From positions 1-64,000 of the forward strand of contig CAYGYT010000001.1 of NCBI GenBank assembly GCA_964354215.1: a DNA stretch of 64,000 nt, written 5' to 3'. The notes beneath the pieces are model-generated. The model was given only the letters and a program-made list of their open reading frames with translations, had not been told where the DNA came from and did no database searches. Shown piece by piece: positions 16,157-23,282 of this stretch. The DNA comes from CAVRZR01 sp964354215 (GTDB lineage Bacteria > Actinomycetota > Coriobacteriia > Anaerosomatales > CAVRZR01). The position numbers were made by a program, and so were the translations under genes. Every line of letters begins with the position of its first letter. Position 1 is the stretch's first letter.

Positions 16157-16558
16157 CTAGAACGGAATCTCGTCGCCGACCGTGTCGGCGGGCGCCGATT
16201 CGGGAGCCGCATAGGACGCGGAGCCTTCCTTCGATGTCAGGAACTCGATCTCATCGGCTACGATGTCAACCTTCGAACGCTTGTCGCCCTGCGGCGTTTC
16301 CCACTGGTGCCAGCGGAGTCGCCCTTCGATCGCGACCTTCGAGCCCTTGCTGAGGAACCGCGAAAGGGCGTCAGCGCGCGCTCCGAAGATGCTGACGTCG
16401 AAGAAGTTCGGGACGTCTTCCCACTGGCCGGTCTCCTGGTTCTTGCGGCGGTCGTTGACCGCAACGCCGAGGGCGAGAACGGACGTGCCGCTCGGAAGCG
16501 CTCGGAGTTCCGGATCGCGGGTCAGATTGCCGCTTATGACAACTCGATTGATGCTCAT
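16157..16558 (-). CDS. ssb: Single-stranded DNA-binding protein
   Basis: I start at the internal ATG (MSINRVVISGNLTRDPELRA), the typical SSB N-terminus, rather than seven codons earlier. The OB-fold continues with NFFDVSIFGARADALSRFLS and KGSKVAIEGRLRWHQWE. The linker is only about 20 residues and ends in DEIPF, the acidic tip that recruits DNA-processing partners. At 133 residues it is short for the family. It coats single-stranded DNA at forks and repair sites. Downstream of rpsF, as in most bacteria. Confidence 0.96.
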   Translation of the reverse strand: MSINRVVISGNLTRDPELRALPSGTSVLALGVAVNDRRKNQETGQWEDVPNFFDVSIFGARADALSRFLSKGSKVAIEGRLRWHQWETPQGDKRSKVDIVADEIEFLTSKEGSASYAAPESAPADTVGDEIPF

Positions 16559-16619
16559 GTACCCACCTTCATTCGTCACGGACCAACGTCACGGCATGGC
16601 GCATCCGTGTCGCCTCGTG

Positions 16620-16913
16620 CTATTCGCGATCCTCGCGGTGCACGAGCATGTAGCGCACAACGCCGTCGGTGATGTGCAGCACGCGGTCCAACTCGGCGAT
16701 GGAGGCAGGAGCGGAGTGGAAGTCGACGAGGGTGTAGTCCCCCTCGGTGAGCTTGTCGATCTCGAAGGCAAGCTTGCGCTTGCCCCAGGGCTCGACAGTG
16801 TCCACGACGCCCCCGTCGGCGGTGATCACGCCCTGGATCTTGTCCAGGACGCCCGCGTTCGCCTCCTCGTCGAGGGAGGGGTTCAACAGGAGCAGAAGCT
16901 CATAGGCCTTCAT
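16620..16913 (-). CDS. rpsF: 30S ribosomal protein S6
   Basis: The 97-residue protein begins MKAYELLLLLNPSLDEEANA and contains VDTVEPWGKRKLAFEIDKL followed by EGDYTLVDF, all standard S6. It pairs with S18 on the 30S platform. It is the first gene of the rpsF-ssb-rpsR-DUF2232-rplI cluster. GGAGGTG stands just before the ATG. The promoter should lie in the 80-bp spacer behind it. Confidence 0.96.
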   Translation of the reverse strand: MKAYELLLLLNPSLDEEANAGVLDKIQGVITADGGVVDTVEPWGKRKLAFEIDKLTEGDYTLVDFHSAPASIAELDRVLHITDGVVRYMLVHREDRE

Positions 16914-16993
16914 TGTTCACCTCCTTTGGACTAGACGGCCCCGGGACCCTGAAGGCGAAATGCCCGGAGCAGGAAATGAGCCTGCGCAGTGTA

Positions 16994-18241
16994 TCATCGG
17001 CCTGCCGCTGCCGCAACATCGCTCCCCACAGGCGCGACACAACAGCCAGGCTCTTCGTCGGATTCTTGCCGCCGCCACAGCGGCCAGAGCGCCCCCGCAG
17101 CCGTCAGCATGCCCGCCAAGGCGACAAGCCACGCGCGGCCGAGCCGCGAGAGCGCGACGCGGACCTCCGGGAGGCTCCTGCGTGCCGCCGCCGCGAGCAG
17201 ATCTGTCGCCCCCGAGGCAGCACTCGCCGGCGCAGGAGCGGCCCGAACGACCCCGCTTCCCTGCTGCTGCCGCAGCCGCACGGCGCTGGTGCCCACGGCT
17301 CGCTGCGCTGGCGCAACGAGCCCTTCCATAGCCACGGCAGCCGCTGTGAGGGGCACATCTGCAGCGGAAGCGCGCACACGCGCTCCCACCGAGGACGCGC
17401 CCCCGGCTCGTGCGGCGGACATCGAGCTTGATCCAAGGTCCAGCGACCTGAACGCGAACGGAATGGGTTGAACCGGGGCTACCGGGTCTGAACCTGACGC
17501 GTCGGGCTCGAGGCGAGCAGACTCAGCGGTCGGCTCCACGGTCACGCGCTCGAGAGGCGACGTCTCCGCGACGTGCGCCCGGGGGGCCGGATCCGGAGCT
17601 GGGTCCGAGGCCGGTTCCAGCGGCGTGGCTGCGGCGGTCGCGGCTGGAACGTCGGCCGAGGGTGCAGTGCGCGGCTCGCTCGCCCGGGCGGGCTCGACCT
17701 GCGGCTCCGGCCGACTCGGGGACACGGGTGGAGCAACGAAGGCGCAGGGATCGAGATAGAGATCTCCCCGCCGTGCACCCAGGTGCAGGTGGATTCGCGA
17801 TGAGGAGGCGTCTCCTGCGCCCGCCACCTGGGCAATCGAGGACCCGGACTCCACCCGCTCGCCTGAAACGACGCGAGCTGCCTCGAGCGGCATCAGCGTG
17901 AACCTGACGCCATCGGCGCGCTCGATCGTCACCGCGAGCTGGGTGCCCGAGACTCCTGTTGCTGGAACCCTCCCCACGAAACGCACCACGCCGGAACAGG
18001 GCGCGAGCACCAGATCCCCCTGCTGGGCCGCCAAGTCCACTCCCCGGTGTGTGGCGCCAGTGCCGTCCGCACCCGTGTAGGACGTTCCGAACGCCGTGAT
18101 CACCTCGGCGGCCGACGACAGCGGCCACCCCAACGATTCCGCCCGCGCAGCCTCCCCGCCCGACAGTGCCATGGCCGCGAACAGGGCGAGTCCGAGCAGG
18201 CTCAGCCGACGTGCAGCGGTGTAGCGTTCTGCGATGTACAT
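16994..18241 (-). CDS. M23-like (LytM) surface protein with C-terminal anchor, probably inactive
   Basis: Starting at the ATG at 18241, the 415-residue product has a signal peptide (LSLLGLALFAAMALSGGEAARA, about 13-34). An M23 domain spans residues 35-180, with H65-x3-D69 (HRGVD) and H151-L-H153. The catalytic His expected in a YAHL-type motif is replaced (TLMPLE), so peptidase activity is doubtful and it may be a LytM-type activator. A long Pro/Ala/Glu-rich linker (about 175-330) follows, then a helical part and a transmembrane segment near residue 385 (WLVALAGMLTAAGALWPLW). It lies between the rpsF operon and the tRNA, and the 112-residue-plus linker would let it span cell wall. Confidence 0.7.
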   Translation of the reverse strand: MYIAERYTAARRLSLLGLALFAAMALSGGEAARAESLGWPLSSAAEVITAFGTSYTGADGTGATHRGVDLAAQQGDLVLAPCSGVVRFVGRVPATGVSGTQLAVTIERADGVRFTLMPLEAARVVSGERVESGSSIAQVAGAGDASSSRIHLHLGARRGDLYLDPCAFVAPPVSPSRPEPQVEPARASEPRTAPSADVPAATAAATPLEPASDPAPDPAPRAHVAETSPLERVTVEPTAESARLEPDASGSDPVAPVQPIPFAFRSLDLGSSSMSAARAGGASSVGARVRASAADVPLTAAAVAMEGLVAPAQRAVGTSAVRLRQQQGSGVVRAAPAPASAASGATDLLAAAARRSLPEVRVALSRLGRAWLVALAGMLTAAGALWPLWRRQESDEEPGCCVAPVGSDVAAAAGR

Positions 18242-18359
18242 GAGGCACCCGTCTTCCCAGCGGTGAGCACCGGGAGACGAGGGGCCTCTACGAACACATG
18301 TTCGCCCTACCGGGGGGGATTCCTGCAAACGTCTTCACACGGATTCTGGAGGGACCACG

Positions 18360-18385
18360 AACGAGAAAGGCCGCCATTGGCGGCC
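18360..18385 (-). terminator. Intrinsic terminator after tRNA-Gly
   Basis: GGCCGCC (18369-18375) pairs with GGCGGCC (18379-18385). On the minus strand the stem is followed by TTTCTCGTT. It lies 12 bp past the CCA end of the tRNA. Confidence 0.75.
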
Positions 18386-18397
18386 CGGATCTGACGC

Positions 18398-18473
18398 TGG
18401 AGCGGGCGACGGGTCTCGAACCCGCGACCTAAAGCTTGGGAAGCTTTCGCTCTACCAACTGAGCTACGCCCGC
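18398..18473 (-). tRNA. tRNA-Gly (CCC)
   Basis: The minus strand folds as a full cloverleaf. The acceptor stem GCGGGCG/CGCCCGC has discriminator U and an encoded CCA. The D arm is GCTC-AGTTGGTA-GAGC. The anticodon stem AAAGC/GCTTT has loop TTCCCAA, giving anticodon CCC. The T arm is GCGGG-TTCGAGA-CCCGT with one G-U pair. It reads GGG glycine codons. Total length is 76 nt including CCA. Confidence 0.95.
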
Positions 18474-18509
18474 TTGCTCGCACGCCTCGCGTGCGCGGAA
18501 CAGTCTACA

Positions 18510-19109
18510 TTAGGCTCGCTGACGCGTCACGGCGCCACGGGCGAGCGTCCTGGTCGACCGGCGCTCGACTTGCCAGAGTATGAGCGCGAGCAGGGACACG
18601 ACGATCGCCAGTGCTACCTTCCAGACGCGCACTTGGTCGATAGCGCGTCGGCCGGGGATGATGCGCTGGAGTGTGGTCGCGTGTATGTCCATGTCGCCGC
18701 CATGCTGCGCGCACGCTGCGTTGAAGGTCCCGCGCACCTCGACGACTTCGCCTTCGTGTTTGTAGTCGCCGTACGTGGCGATCTCGTTGGTGAGATCCGC
18801 AGGCAGCCACACGGGCATGCCCGTGTTGAAGCCGTGAAGGCCAGAGCCCTCTTCGACGTTCTTGAGGTAGTAGCCGTCGTCGTTGAGGTGAATCCACGCC
18901 TTGTCCCCGCGCACCATGCGCTGGGCGATCGCTTCGCCGCGGAAGGTCACCGTCTTGCCGTCCCAGAGCTTGGGCTGCTCGATGAGCTCGGTGCTTGACG
19001 GCTTGTTGGGGCTTGGGGGAGCGTCTTCGGCCAGGGCCACGGTCGGCACCATAAGCATGCCACCCAGAAAAAGGGCAGCGAGAGCGAGACGGAGGCGGCG
19101 GGTATTCAC
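18510..19109 (-). CDS. Exported OB-fold-like protein coupled to trkH
   Basis: The start is the GTG at 19109, whose G is the last base of the trkH stop (TAGTG), with GAGGGGG just upstream. The 199-residue product has a signal peptide (LRLALAALFLGGMLMVPTVALA). A domain of about 120 residues follows with WDGKTVTFRGEAIAQRMVRG, WIHLNDDGYYLKNV and EGEVVEVRGTFNAACAQHGG, matching an OB-fold of the nucleic-acid or ligand-binding type. A C-terminal transmembrane helix (WKVALAIVVSLLALILW) and basic tail follow. So it is membrane-tethered with the OB domain outside. Its function is unknown. Coupling to trkH suggests a role at the potassium transporter or in the same stress response. Confidence 0.72.
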   Translation of the reverse strand: MNTRRLRLALAALFLGGMLMVPTVALAEDAPPSPNKPSSTELIEQPKLWDGKTVTFRGEAIAQRMVRGDKAWIHLNDDGYYLKNVEEGSGLHGFNTGMPVWLPADLTNEIATYGDYKHEGEVVEVRGTFNAACAQHGGDMDIHATTLQRIIPGRRAIDQVRVWKVALAIVVSLLALILWQVERRSTRTLARGAVTRQRA

Positions 19110-20611
19110 TAGCGCCCCCTCAGCATCGCGTAGCCGTAGCCGAAGAGCGCGAACACCGACATGAACTCGAGACGTCCGAGCCACATCGCGAGAATGAACA
19201 TGATCTTCATGAGCTCGGGCGTGGAGGGGGAAAGGACGCCGCATGAAAGGCCGGTGTTCGACCCTGCCGACACCATCTCAAAAGCGGCCTGCACGAAATC
19301 GTAGCCGTACAACATGCCGACGACTGTGCCAACACCGTACATGGTGATGTAGGCGATTGTGATCGTCATGGCCGTGCGAACGAGCGCGTCGTCGAGCCAG
19401 ACATCCCGGACGTGGTGGTACTTCGTGCGGACGACGGCGGACTCAGGGGAGACCATCTTGCGGATATCTCCGATGATCGCCTTGGTGATGATGCCTATCC
19501 GGATTCCTTTGATGCCGCCACCTGTCGAGCATGCCGACGCACCGATCGCCATCGCAATCGTCGTGGCGATCAGCCCGACTGGCCCCCATTGCGTAACGAA
19601 TGCGCGCGAGTAGACAGTTGAGAATCCGGTCGTCGTGTGACCGGAAGCAATGTTGTAGAAGACCTTGCGAAAGAGCGACATCGAGTTGGAGTACACACCG
19701 ACCTTGGCAAGCCAGAACGTGCCGATCAGCGCCGTAGCCGTCAATGTGATCGCGAAGGACAGCGTCTCGACGTTGCGGACGATCTCCTTGCGGTTGCCTG
19801 TCCACACGGCCCAATGCATCGCGAAGTTGAAAGAGCCGGAGATGAAGATGATCACGGCGATAATCTCGTAGAGCAGCGAGTGGAACCACATCGTGTTGTA
19901 CGACTGGGGCGCAAAACCGCCTGTCGACCAGGCGCCCATGAAGACCCACAGGCCATCGAAGAACGCACGGACCGGTGGCTGGCCCAGCCACCATCCCGCG
20001 GCGAAGAGTGCCGCAGTGCCGACCACGAGGTAGGCGAGCGAGACGAGCCATATCGCGCGGGCGGTCTGCACGACGTTCGGGAGTAGCCGCTCGTCCTTGC
20101 CCTCGCCCACGTAGACCTTGTACGCGCCGGCCGTCCCCTTGAACAGGAACGTGAGCGCGATGACGACGATTCCCTGGCCGCCCGCATAGGTGAGCAGGTG
20201 GCGCCACATGTTCAGACCCATGCTCACGTGGTCAAGGTCCTGCAGCAGGTACAGGCCGGTCGTTGTGTACCCGCTCATCACGTCGAACATCGAGTCAAGA
20301 TAGCTGCCCTCGTGCCCAGAGAGGTAGTGAGGCAGCGCGCCGAGGATAGTCGCGACGATCCAGGACCCCGACGCCACGACGAGGCCGTGGCTCCACTGCA
20401 GATCCTTCTCCGTCTTGAAGAAGAGCTGCGCGCCGAAGCCGAAGATCAAGCAGGCGGCGATACTGATGACGAAATCGAGAACGGTGTCCCACTCGGCGAA
20501 GGCGATCGAGGTCGCAAGCGGAATCGTCATCAGCAAACCGACACCCACGATGACCTTGCCGGTGTACGTACCGATGACGAGGTGGTCTTCTCGGCGAGGA
20601 CGAACGATCAT
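19109..20611 (-). CDS. trkH: Trk-type potassium uptake membrane protein TrkH
   Basis: The 500-residue polytopic protein has the four-fold pore repeats of TrkH. The selectivity-loop motifs include MSGYTTTGL in the first repeat, MGAWSTGGFAPQS in the second, ASGHTTTGFSTVY in the third and SAGSNTGLSCGV in the fourth. It forms the K+ channel part of the Trk system, gated by cytosolic TrkA. It ends in an overlap with the OB-fold gene and starts 10 bp after a 52-residue membrane ORF. The trkA-trkA-small ORF-trkH order makes one tight operon. No ribosome-binding or start anomaly. Confidence 0.95.
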   Translation of the reverse strand: MIVRPRREDHLVIGTYTGKVIVGVGLLMTIPLATSIAFAEWDTVLDFVISIAACLIFGFGAQLFFKTEKDLQWSHGLVVASGSWIVATILGALPHYLSGHEGSYLDSMFDVMSGYTTTGLYLLQDLDHVSMGLNMWRHLLTYAGGQGIVVIALTFLFKGTAGAYKVYVGEGKDERLLPNVVQTARAIWLVSLAYLVVGTAALFAAGWWLGQPPVRAFFDGLWVFMGAWSTGGFAPQSYNTMWFHSLLYEIIAVIIFISGSFNFAMHWAVWTGNRKEIVRNVETLSFAITLTATALIGTFWLAKVGVYSNSMSLFRKVFYNIASGHTTTGFSTVYSRAFVTQWGPVGLIATTIAMAIGASACSTGGGIKGIRIGIITKAIIGDIRKMVSPESAVVRTKYHHVRDVWLDDALVRTAMTITIAYITMYGVGTVVGMLYGYDFVQAAFEMVSAGSNTGLSCGVLSPSTPELMKIMFILAMWLGRLEFMSVFALFGYGYAMLRGR

Positions 20612-20621
20612 GAGGCGCCGC

Positions 20622-20780
20622 TCACCAGATTGCCATCGCGATGACCGCGAGTACGAACGCGATCAACATCAGACCGAGGATGAAAGCCGCCTCGGTGAGC
20701 ATCCCCGCCGAATACCGGCCCCAGTGCTCACGCGCTGTGAGGCTCGGATAGCCCTCGTCCTTGTTCGAACGATCCACCAT
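20622..20780 (-). CDS. 52-residue single-pass membrane protein between trkA and trkH
   Basis: The ATG at 20780 is preceded by GGGAG at 7 nt. The protein begins MVDRSNKDEGYPSLTAREHW. It has a soluble N-terminus of about 27 residues and then one long hydrophobic helix (AAFILGLMLIAFVLAVIAMAIW) running to the C-terminus. It starts 3 nt after the trkA stop and ends 10 bp before trkH, so it is almost certainly cotranslated with the transporter. Small hydrophobic subunits such as KdpF stabilise other K+ transporters. A similar structural role is my inference. I know of no named family. Confidence 0.72.
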   Translation of the reverse strand: MVDRSNKDEGYPSLTAREHWGRYSAGMLTEAAFILGLMLIAFVLAVIAMAIW

Positions 20781-20782
20781 GA

Positions 20783-21448
20783 CTAGACTCCCGTGAGCGC
20801 CTTCTTGAGCGCTCGCTCGTGGACAACGTTCGTGAACGCGATTACCACGTCGCCAGGCATGAGTTCTGTGTCGCCGTGCACCGTCATCGCATCCTCGCCA
20901 CGTACGATGGCGACGAGCACGCAGTCGCCCGGGAGATCGAGCGACGCGACGGCCTTGTTGCACACGACGCAGCGGTCGACGGGCAGCTCGATCTCGACGA
21001 TCGCCATGTTGCCCTTGCGCAGCGTGGTCAGTGTGCGTATGTCGCCCACCGTCGCTTCTTCCTCGATCATTCGCGAGATGATCGTGGTCGAGGATATGGC
21101 CTCGATTCCGAGCGCGTTGAAGATGTGCTCGTTCTTCGGGTTGTTCACCCGCGCAACCGCGCGAGGTACGCCGAAGGCGACCTTCGCCAGTTGGCAGGCG
21201 ACGAGGTTGTCGTCGTCATCACCGGTGACGGCGGCGAAGACGTCGGCGCGCGCAACGCCCGCGTCTTCCTGATAGGCGGCGTCGCAGCCGTCCCCCTGGA
21301 TGATGAGGGTTCGTGAGGGCAGCTCGGTAGCGAGCTTCTCGACCACCTCGTCGCGCTTCTCGATGAGGGCGACGTCGTGGTTTGCGTCGAGCAGCGTACG
21401 CGCGAGGTAGGACGCGACCTTGCCGCCGCCGTTGATGACGATGTACAC
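20783..21448 (-). CDS. trkA: TrkA-type potassium channel regulatory subunit (second copy)
   Basis: The GTG at 21448 opens VYIVINGGGKVASYLARTLL, a Rossmann (RCK-N) fold with the nucleotide-binding loop GGGKVA, although the usual first Gly motif is varied. VEKRDEVVEKLA and QGDGCDAAYQEDAGV bind NAD(H) or ATP/ADP, as in TrkA/KtrA. An RCK-C domain (residues about 135-221) includes LPGDCVLVAIVRGEDAM. The protein has 221 residues. It gates TrkH from the cytosol. It begins 2 nt after the preceding trkA stop, so the two RCK proteins probably form a hetero-ring. Confidence 0.9.
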   Translation of the reverse strand: MYIVINGGGKVASYLARTLLDANHDVALIEKRDEVVEKLATELPSRTLIIQGDGCDAAYQEDAGVARADVFAAVTGDDDDNLVACQLAKVAFGVPRAVARVNNPKNEHIFNALGIEAISSTTIISRMIEEEATVGDIRTLTTLRKGNMAIVEIELPVDRCVVCNKAVASLDLPGDCVLVAIVRGEDAMTVHGDTELMPGDVVIAFTNVVHERALKKALTGV

Positions 21449-21450
21449 GC

Positions 21451-22092
21451 CTACTCCTCCATGTACCGTTCGAGCTTCGTGAAACACTCTTCTTTGACCG
21501 CTGCGATCACGATGTCGCCGGCCTGCAATGCCGTCTCGCTCTGTGGGATGAAGGTTGTCTTGCCGCGTGACACGGCCACGACGCGACACTCGTTGTCGCC
21601 CTCGACCTCGCGCACCTTGCGGGCATCGGCATCGCGATTCACCTTGAACTCGATGATCTCGACGTCGCCAAGGGCTGAGATGTGGTGCCCGTGGCCCGAC
21701 TTGATCTTGTCGAGCAGATTCTCGGCGACCAGCGTAGTGCCGCACACGTAGTCGAGTCCGAGCTGCTGGTACGTGCGCTCGCGCACGGGGTTGTACAGGC
21801 GCGCGACCACGTGCTTGACGCCGAAGATCTTCCGCGCGACCTCGGCGGCCATGAGGTTTGTGTTGTCGAGATCGGTGACGGCGGCGAACGAGTCGCACTC
21901 GGCGATTCCCGCTTCGAGCAGCACGTCCTCGTCAAAACCGAGGCCGCGCACGGTGACGCCGTTGAAGGTGGTGCCGAGGCGACGGAACGCGTCGCCTTCC
22001 TTGTCGATGACCGTGACGTTGTGGCCCTCCACCGAGAGCAGATTGGCGAGCTGGGAGCCGACGCGCCCGCATCCCACCACGATGACGTTCAT
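21451..22092 (-). CDS. trkA: TrkA-type potassium channel regulatory subunit (first copy)
   Basis: The ATG at 22092 opens MNVIVVGCGRVGSQLANLLS, a canonical GxGxxG Rossmann fold. VIDKEGDAFRRL and GLGFDEDVLLEAGI complete the RCK-N domain. The RCK-C part (about 135-213) includes RVVAVSRGKTTFIPQSE. At 213 residues it is one complete RCK unit, half the length of E. coli TrkA, so two genes here do the work of one. It is first in the Trk operon. The upstream region has a 9-bp inverted repeat in the presumed 5' leader. Confidence 0.92.
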   Translation of the reverse strand: MNVIVVGCGRVGSQLANLLSVEGHNVTVIDKEGDAFRRLGTTFNGVTVRGLGFDEDVLLEAGIAECDSFAAVTDLDNTNLMAAEVARKIFGVKHVVARLYNPVRERTYQQLGLDYVCGTTLVAENLLDKIKSGHGHHISALGDVEIIEFKVNRDADARKVREVEGDNECRVVAVSRGKTTFIPQSETALQAGDIVIAAVKEECFTKLERYMEE

Positions 22093-22264
22093 GAAGAGCC
22101 CCCGTGTTCGACCGTTAAGCTGCGTTCCGGACGCTATCGGCCGGAACGCGCCCCGGTCAATCGGCCGCAGGCGTTCTTTACGCCGACTTAACTGCGCACG
22201 CACCGCAATCCACCCTCGACGCCGGACTCCCAAGTCACGCGCGGCGAGCGGTCCCGGACGTGCT
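22093..22264. promoter_or_regulatory. Leader and promoter region of the Trk operon
   Basis: The non-coding space before trkA contains a perfect 9-bp inverted repeat (GCGTTCCGG 22122-22130 with CCGGAACGC 22141-22149, 10-nt loop) about 30 bp upstream of the start codon. TTAAGC and TTAACTGCG motifs flank it. Potassium operons are often under c-di-AMP riboswitches, but I do not see the ydaO consensus here. No coding frame is supported. Confidence 0.4.
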
Positions 22265-22302
22265 ACGGGCGCCGCGCGCGATTCCGCTGCGCGACGCCCG
22301 CT
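22265..22302 (-). terminator. GC-rich hairpin after the DUF5679 gene
   Basis: ACGGGCG-C-CGCGC pairs with GCGCG-A-CGCCCG across a loop of about 12 nt. It begins 23 bp past the stop of the DUF5679 gene on the minus strand. It lacks a U tract. Confidence 0.45.
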
Positions 22303-22324
22303 ACTACAAGACGAACGCAGATAC

Positions 22325-22474
22325 CTACGACTTGCCGATCTTGTACATCTTCGTGCCACAATCCGGGCACGTGCCCTGAGTCGCCGGGCGACCGTTCTTC
22401 ATCGTGATGTCCTGCGCGTCCTGGATCTCCTTCTTGGACTTGCACTTGACGCAGTAGCCTTCCTTGGCTGGCAT
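22325..22474 (-). CDS. DUF5679-like zinc-ribbon microprotein
   Basis: A GGAGGTGA site precedes the ATG at 22474. The 49-residue product starts MPAKEGYCVKCKSKKEIQDA and ends QGTCPDCGTKMYKIGKS. Two CxxC knuckles (C8/C11 and C38/C41) form a zinc ribbon, and MKNGRPATQG in between is typical of the DUF5679 family of actinobacterial small zinc-ribbon proteins. Its role is unknown. It may bind nucleic acid or act as a ribosome-associated factor. It is preceded by a promoter region carrying the CTGTTCGTACAG palindrome. Confidence 0.85.
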   Translation of the reverse strand: MPAKEGYCVKCKSKKEIQDAQDITMKNGRPATQGTCPDCGTKMYKIGKS

Positions 22475-22511
22475 GCAGCTTCACCTCCTCGAGTGTGAGC
22501 GTGCGGCACGG

Positions 22512-22523
22512 CTGTTCGTACAG
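22512..22523. repeat. CTGTTCGTACAG palindromic motif, copy 1
   Basis: The 12-mer lies inside a 6-bp hairpin (CGGCTG/CAGCCG) about 38 bp upstream of the DUF5679 start. An identical 12-mer stands at 38254-38265 before another minus-strand gene. It may be a regulator site or part of a promoter. Confidence 0.35.
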
Positions 22524-22595
22524 CCGTACTTCACCTGAACTCCCCTTCAGGACAAGTGAACTCCCAGCAGAAGTGTACTGGTTTTCGCCCACTTG

Positions 22596-23282
22596 TCATG
22601 CACGCGGTGACTCGGATCCGTTCTCCGCTGTTTCAGCACGCCGTCCGACTCCTCTGCCGAGCAGCATAAGCACGACTCCCTGAAGCGCCACAAGCAGCGC
22701 AAGCGAGATGCCCGAAAGCGCCCAGAAACGCTCGGGGAAGAGCTGGATGAGCAGCGAATCGGCGGGAAAGACCCACGTCCCGGCTTCGAAGAATATGCCG
22801 TGGAACGCGGTGAAGAGGCGCTCGAAATCGGCGACCCCGACAACGGCAAGCAGCGGCGGCGCTATCAGGCAGGCGAGCCCTCCCCAACGCAGTGCCGATC
22901 CGATGGAGCCCCAACGGCGGCGGCGCAGGCTCACTCCGAACCACACGACGAGTGCAAGTGCGAGCGCGATTCCGGCTGTCCGTGCGCGAAGCAGAACCTC
23001 CCGCACGTCAACGAGATGCGACACCGCCTGGGCGTCGAACCCGCCGCGCCCGCCGACCTCGGCGGGAAGCGGTGGAGCGTCGCGATCGGTGACGAAGAGA
23101 CGAACCTGCTCGGCTGTGGCGACCGCCCCAGAGCGCGACAGCCCACTCGCTGCGGTTGTGTCGGATCCCCCGACGACGCGCGTGAACCACGGGGTCGTGA
23201 GCGCGGCCACGCTGACGGCAACAGCGACCGCGCAGAGTGCTACGGCGACAGCAAGCCGTTCGAGCACCGTCGCGACGCGCAC
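22596..23282 (-). CDS. DUF1461 / TIGR01906 integral membrane protein
   Basis: The GTG at 23282 overlaps the stop of the GGDEF gene (TAGTG). The 228-residue protein has about five transmembrane segments, the first near residues 9-30. The motif FHGIFFEAGTWVFPADSLL, followed by QLFPERFWALSG, is the signature of TIGR01906. LRRRRWGSIGSALRWGG forms a basic loop between helices. The family is widespread in Firmicutes and Actinobacteria without known function. Translational coupling to a cyclic-di-GMP enzyme gene suggests shared regulation. Confidence 0.8.
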   Translation of the reverse strand: MRVATVLERLAVAVALCAVAVAVSVAALTTPWFTRVVGGSDTTAASGLSRSGAVATAEQVRLFVTDRDAPPLPAEVGGRGGFDAQAVSHLVDVREVLLRARTAGIALALALVVWFGVSLRRRRWGSIGSALRWGGLACLIAPPLLAVVGVADFERLFTAFHGIFFEAGTWVFPADSLLIQLFPERFWALSGISLALLVALQGVVLMLLGRGVGRRAETAENGSESPRA

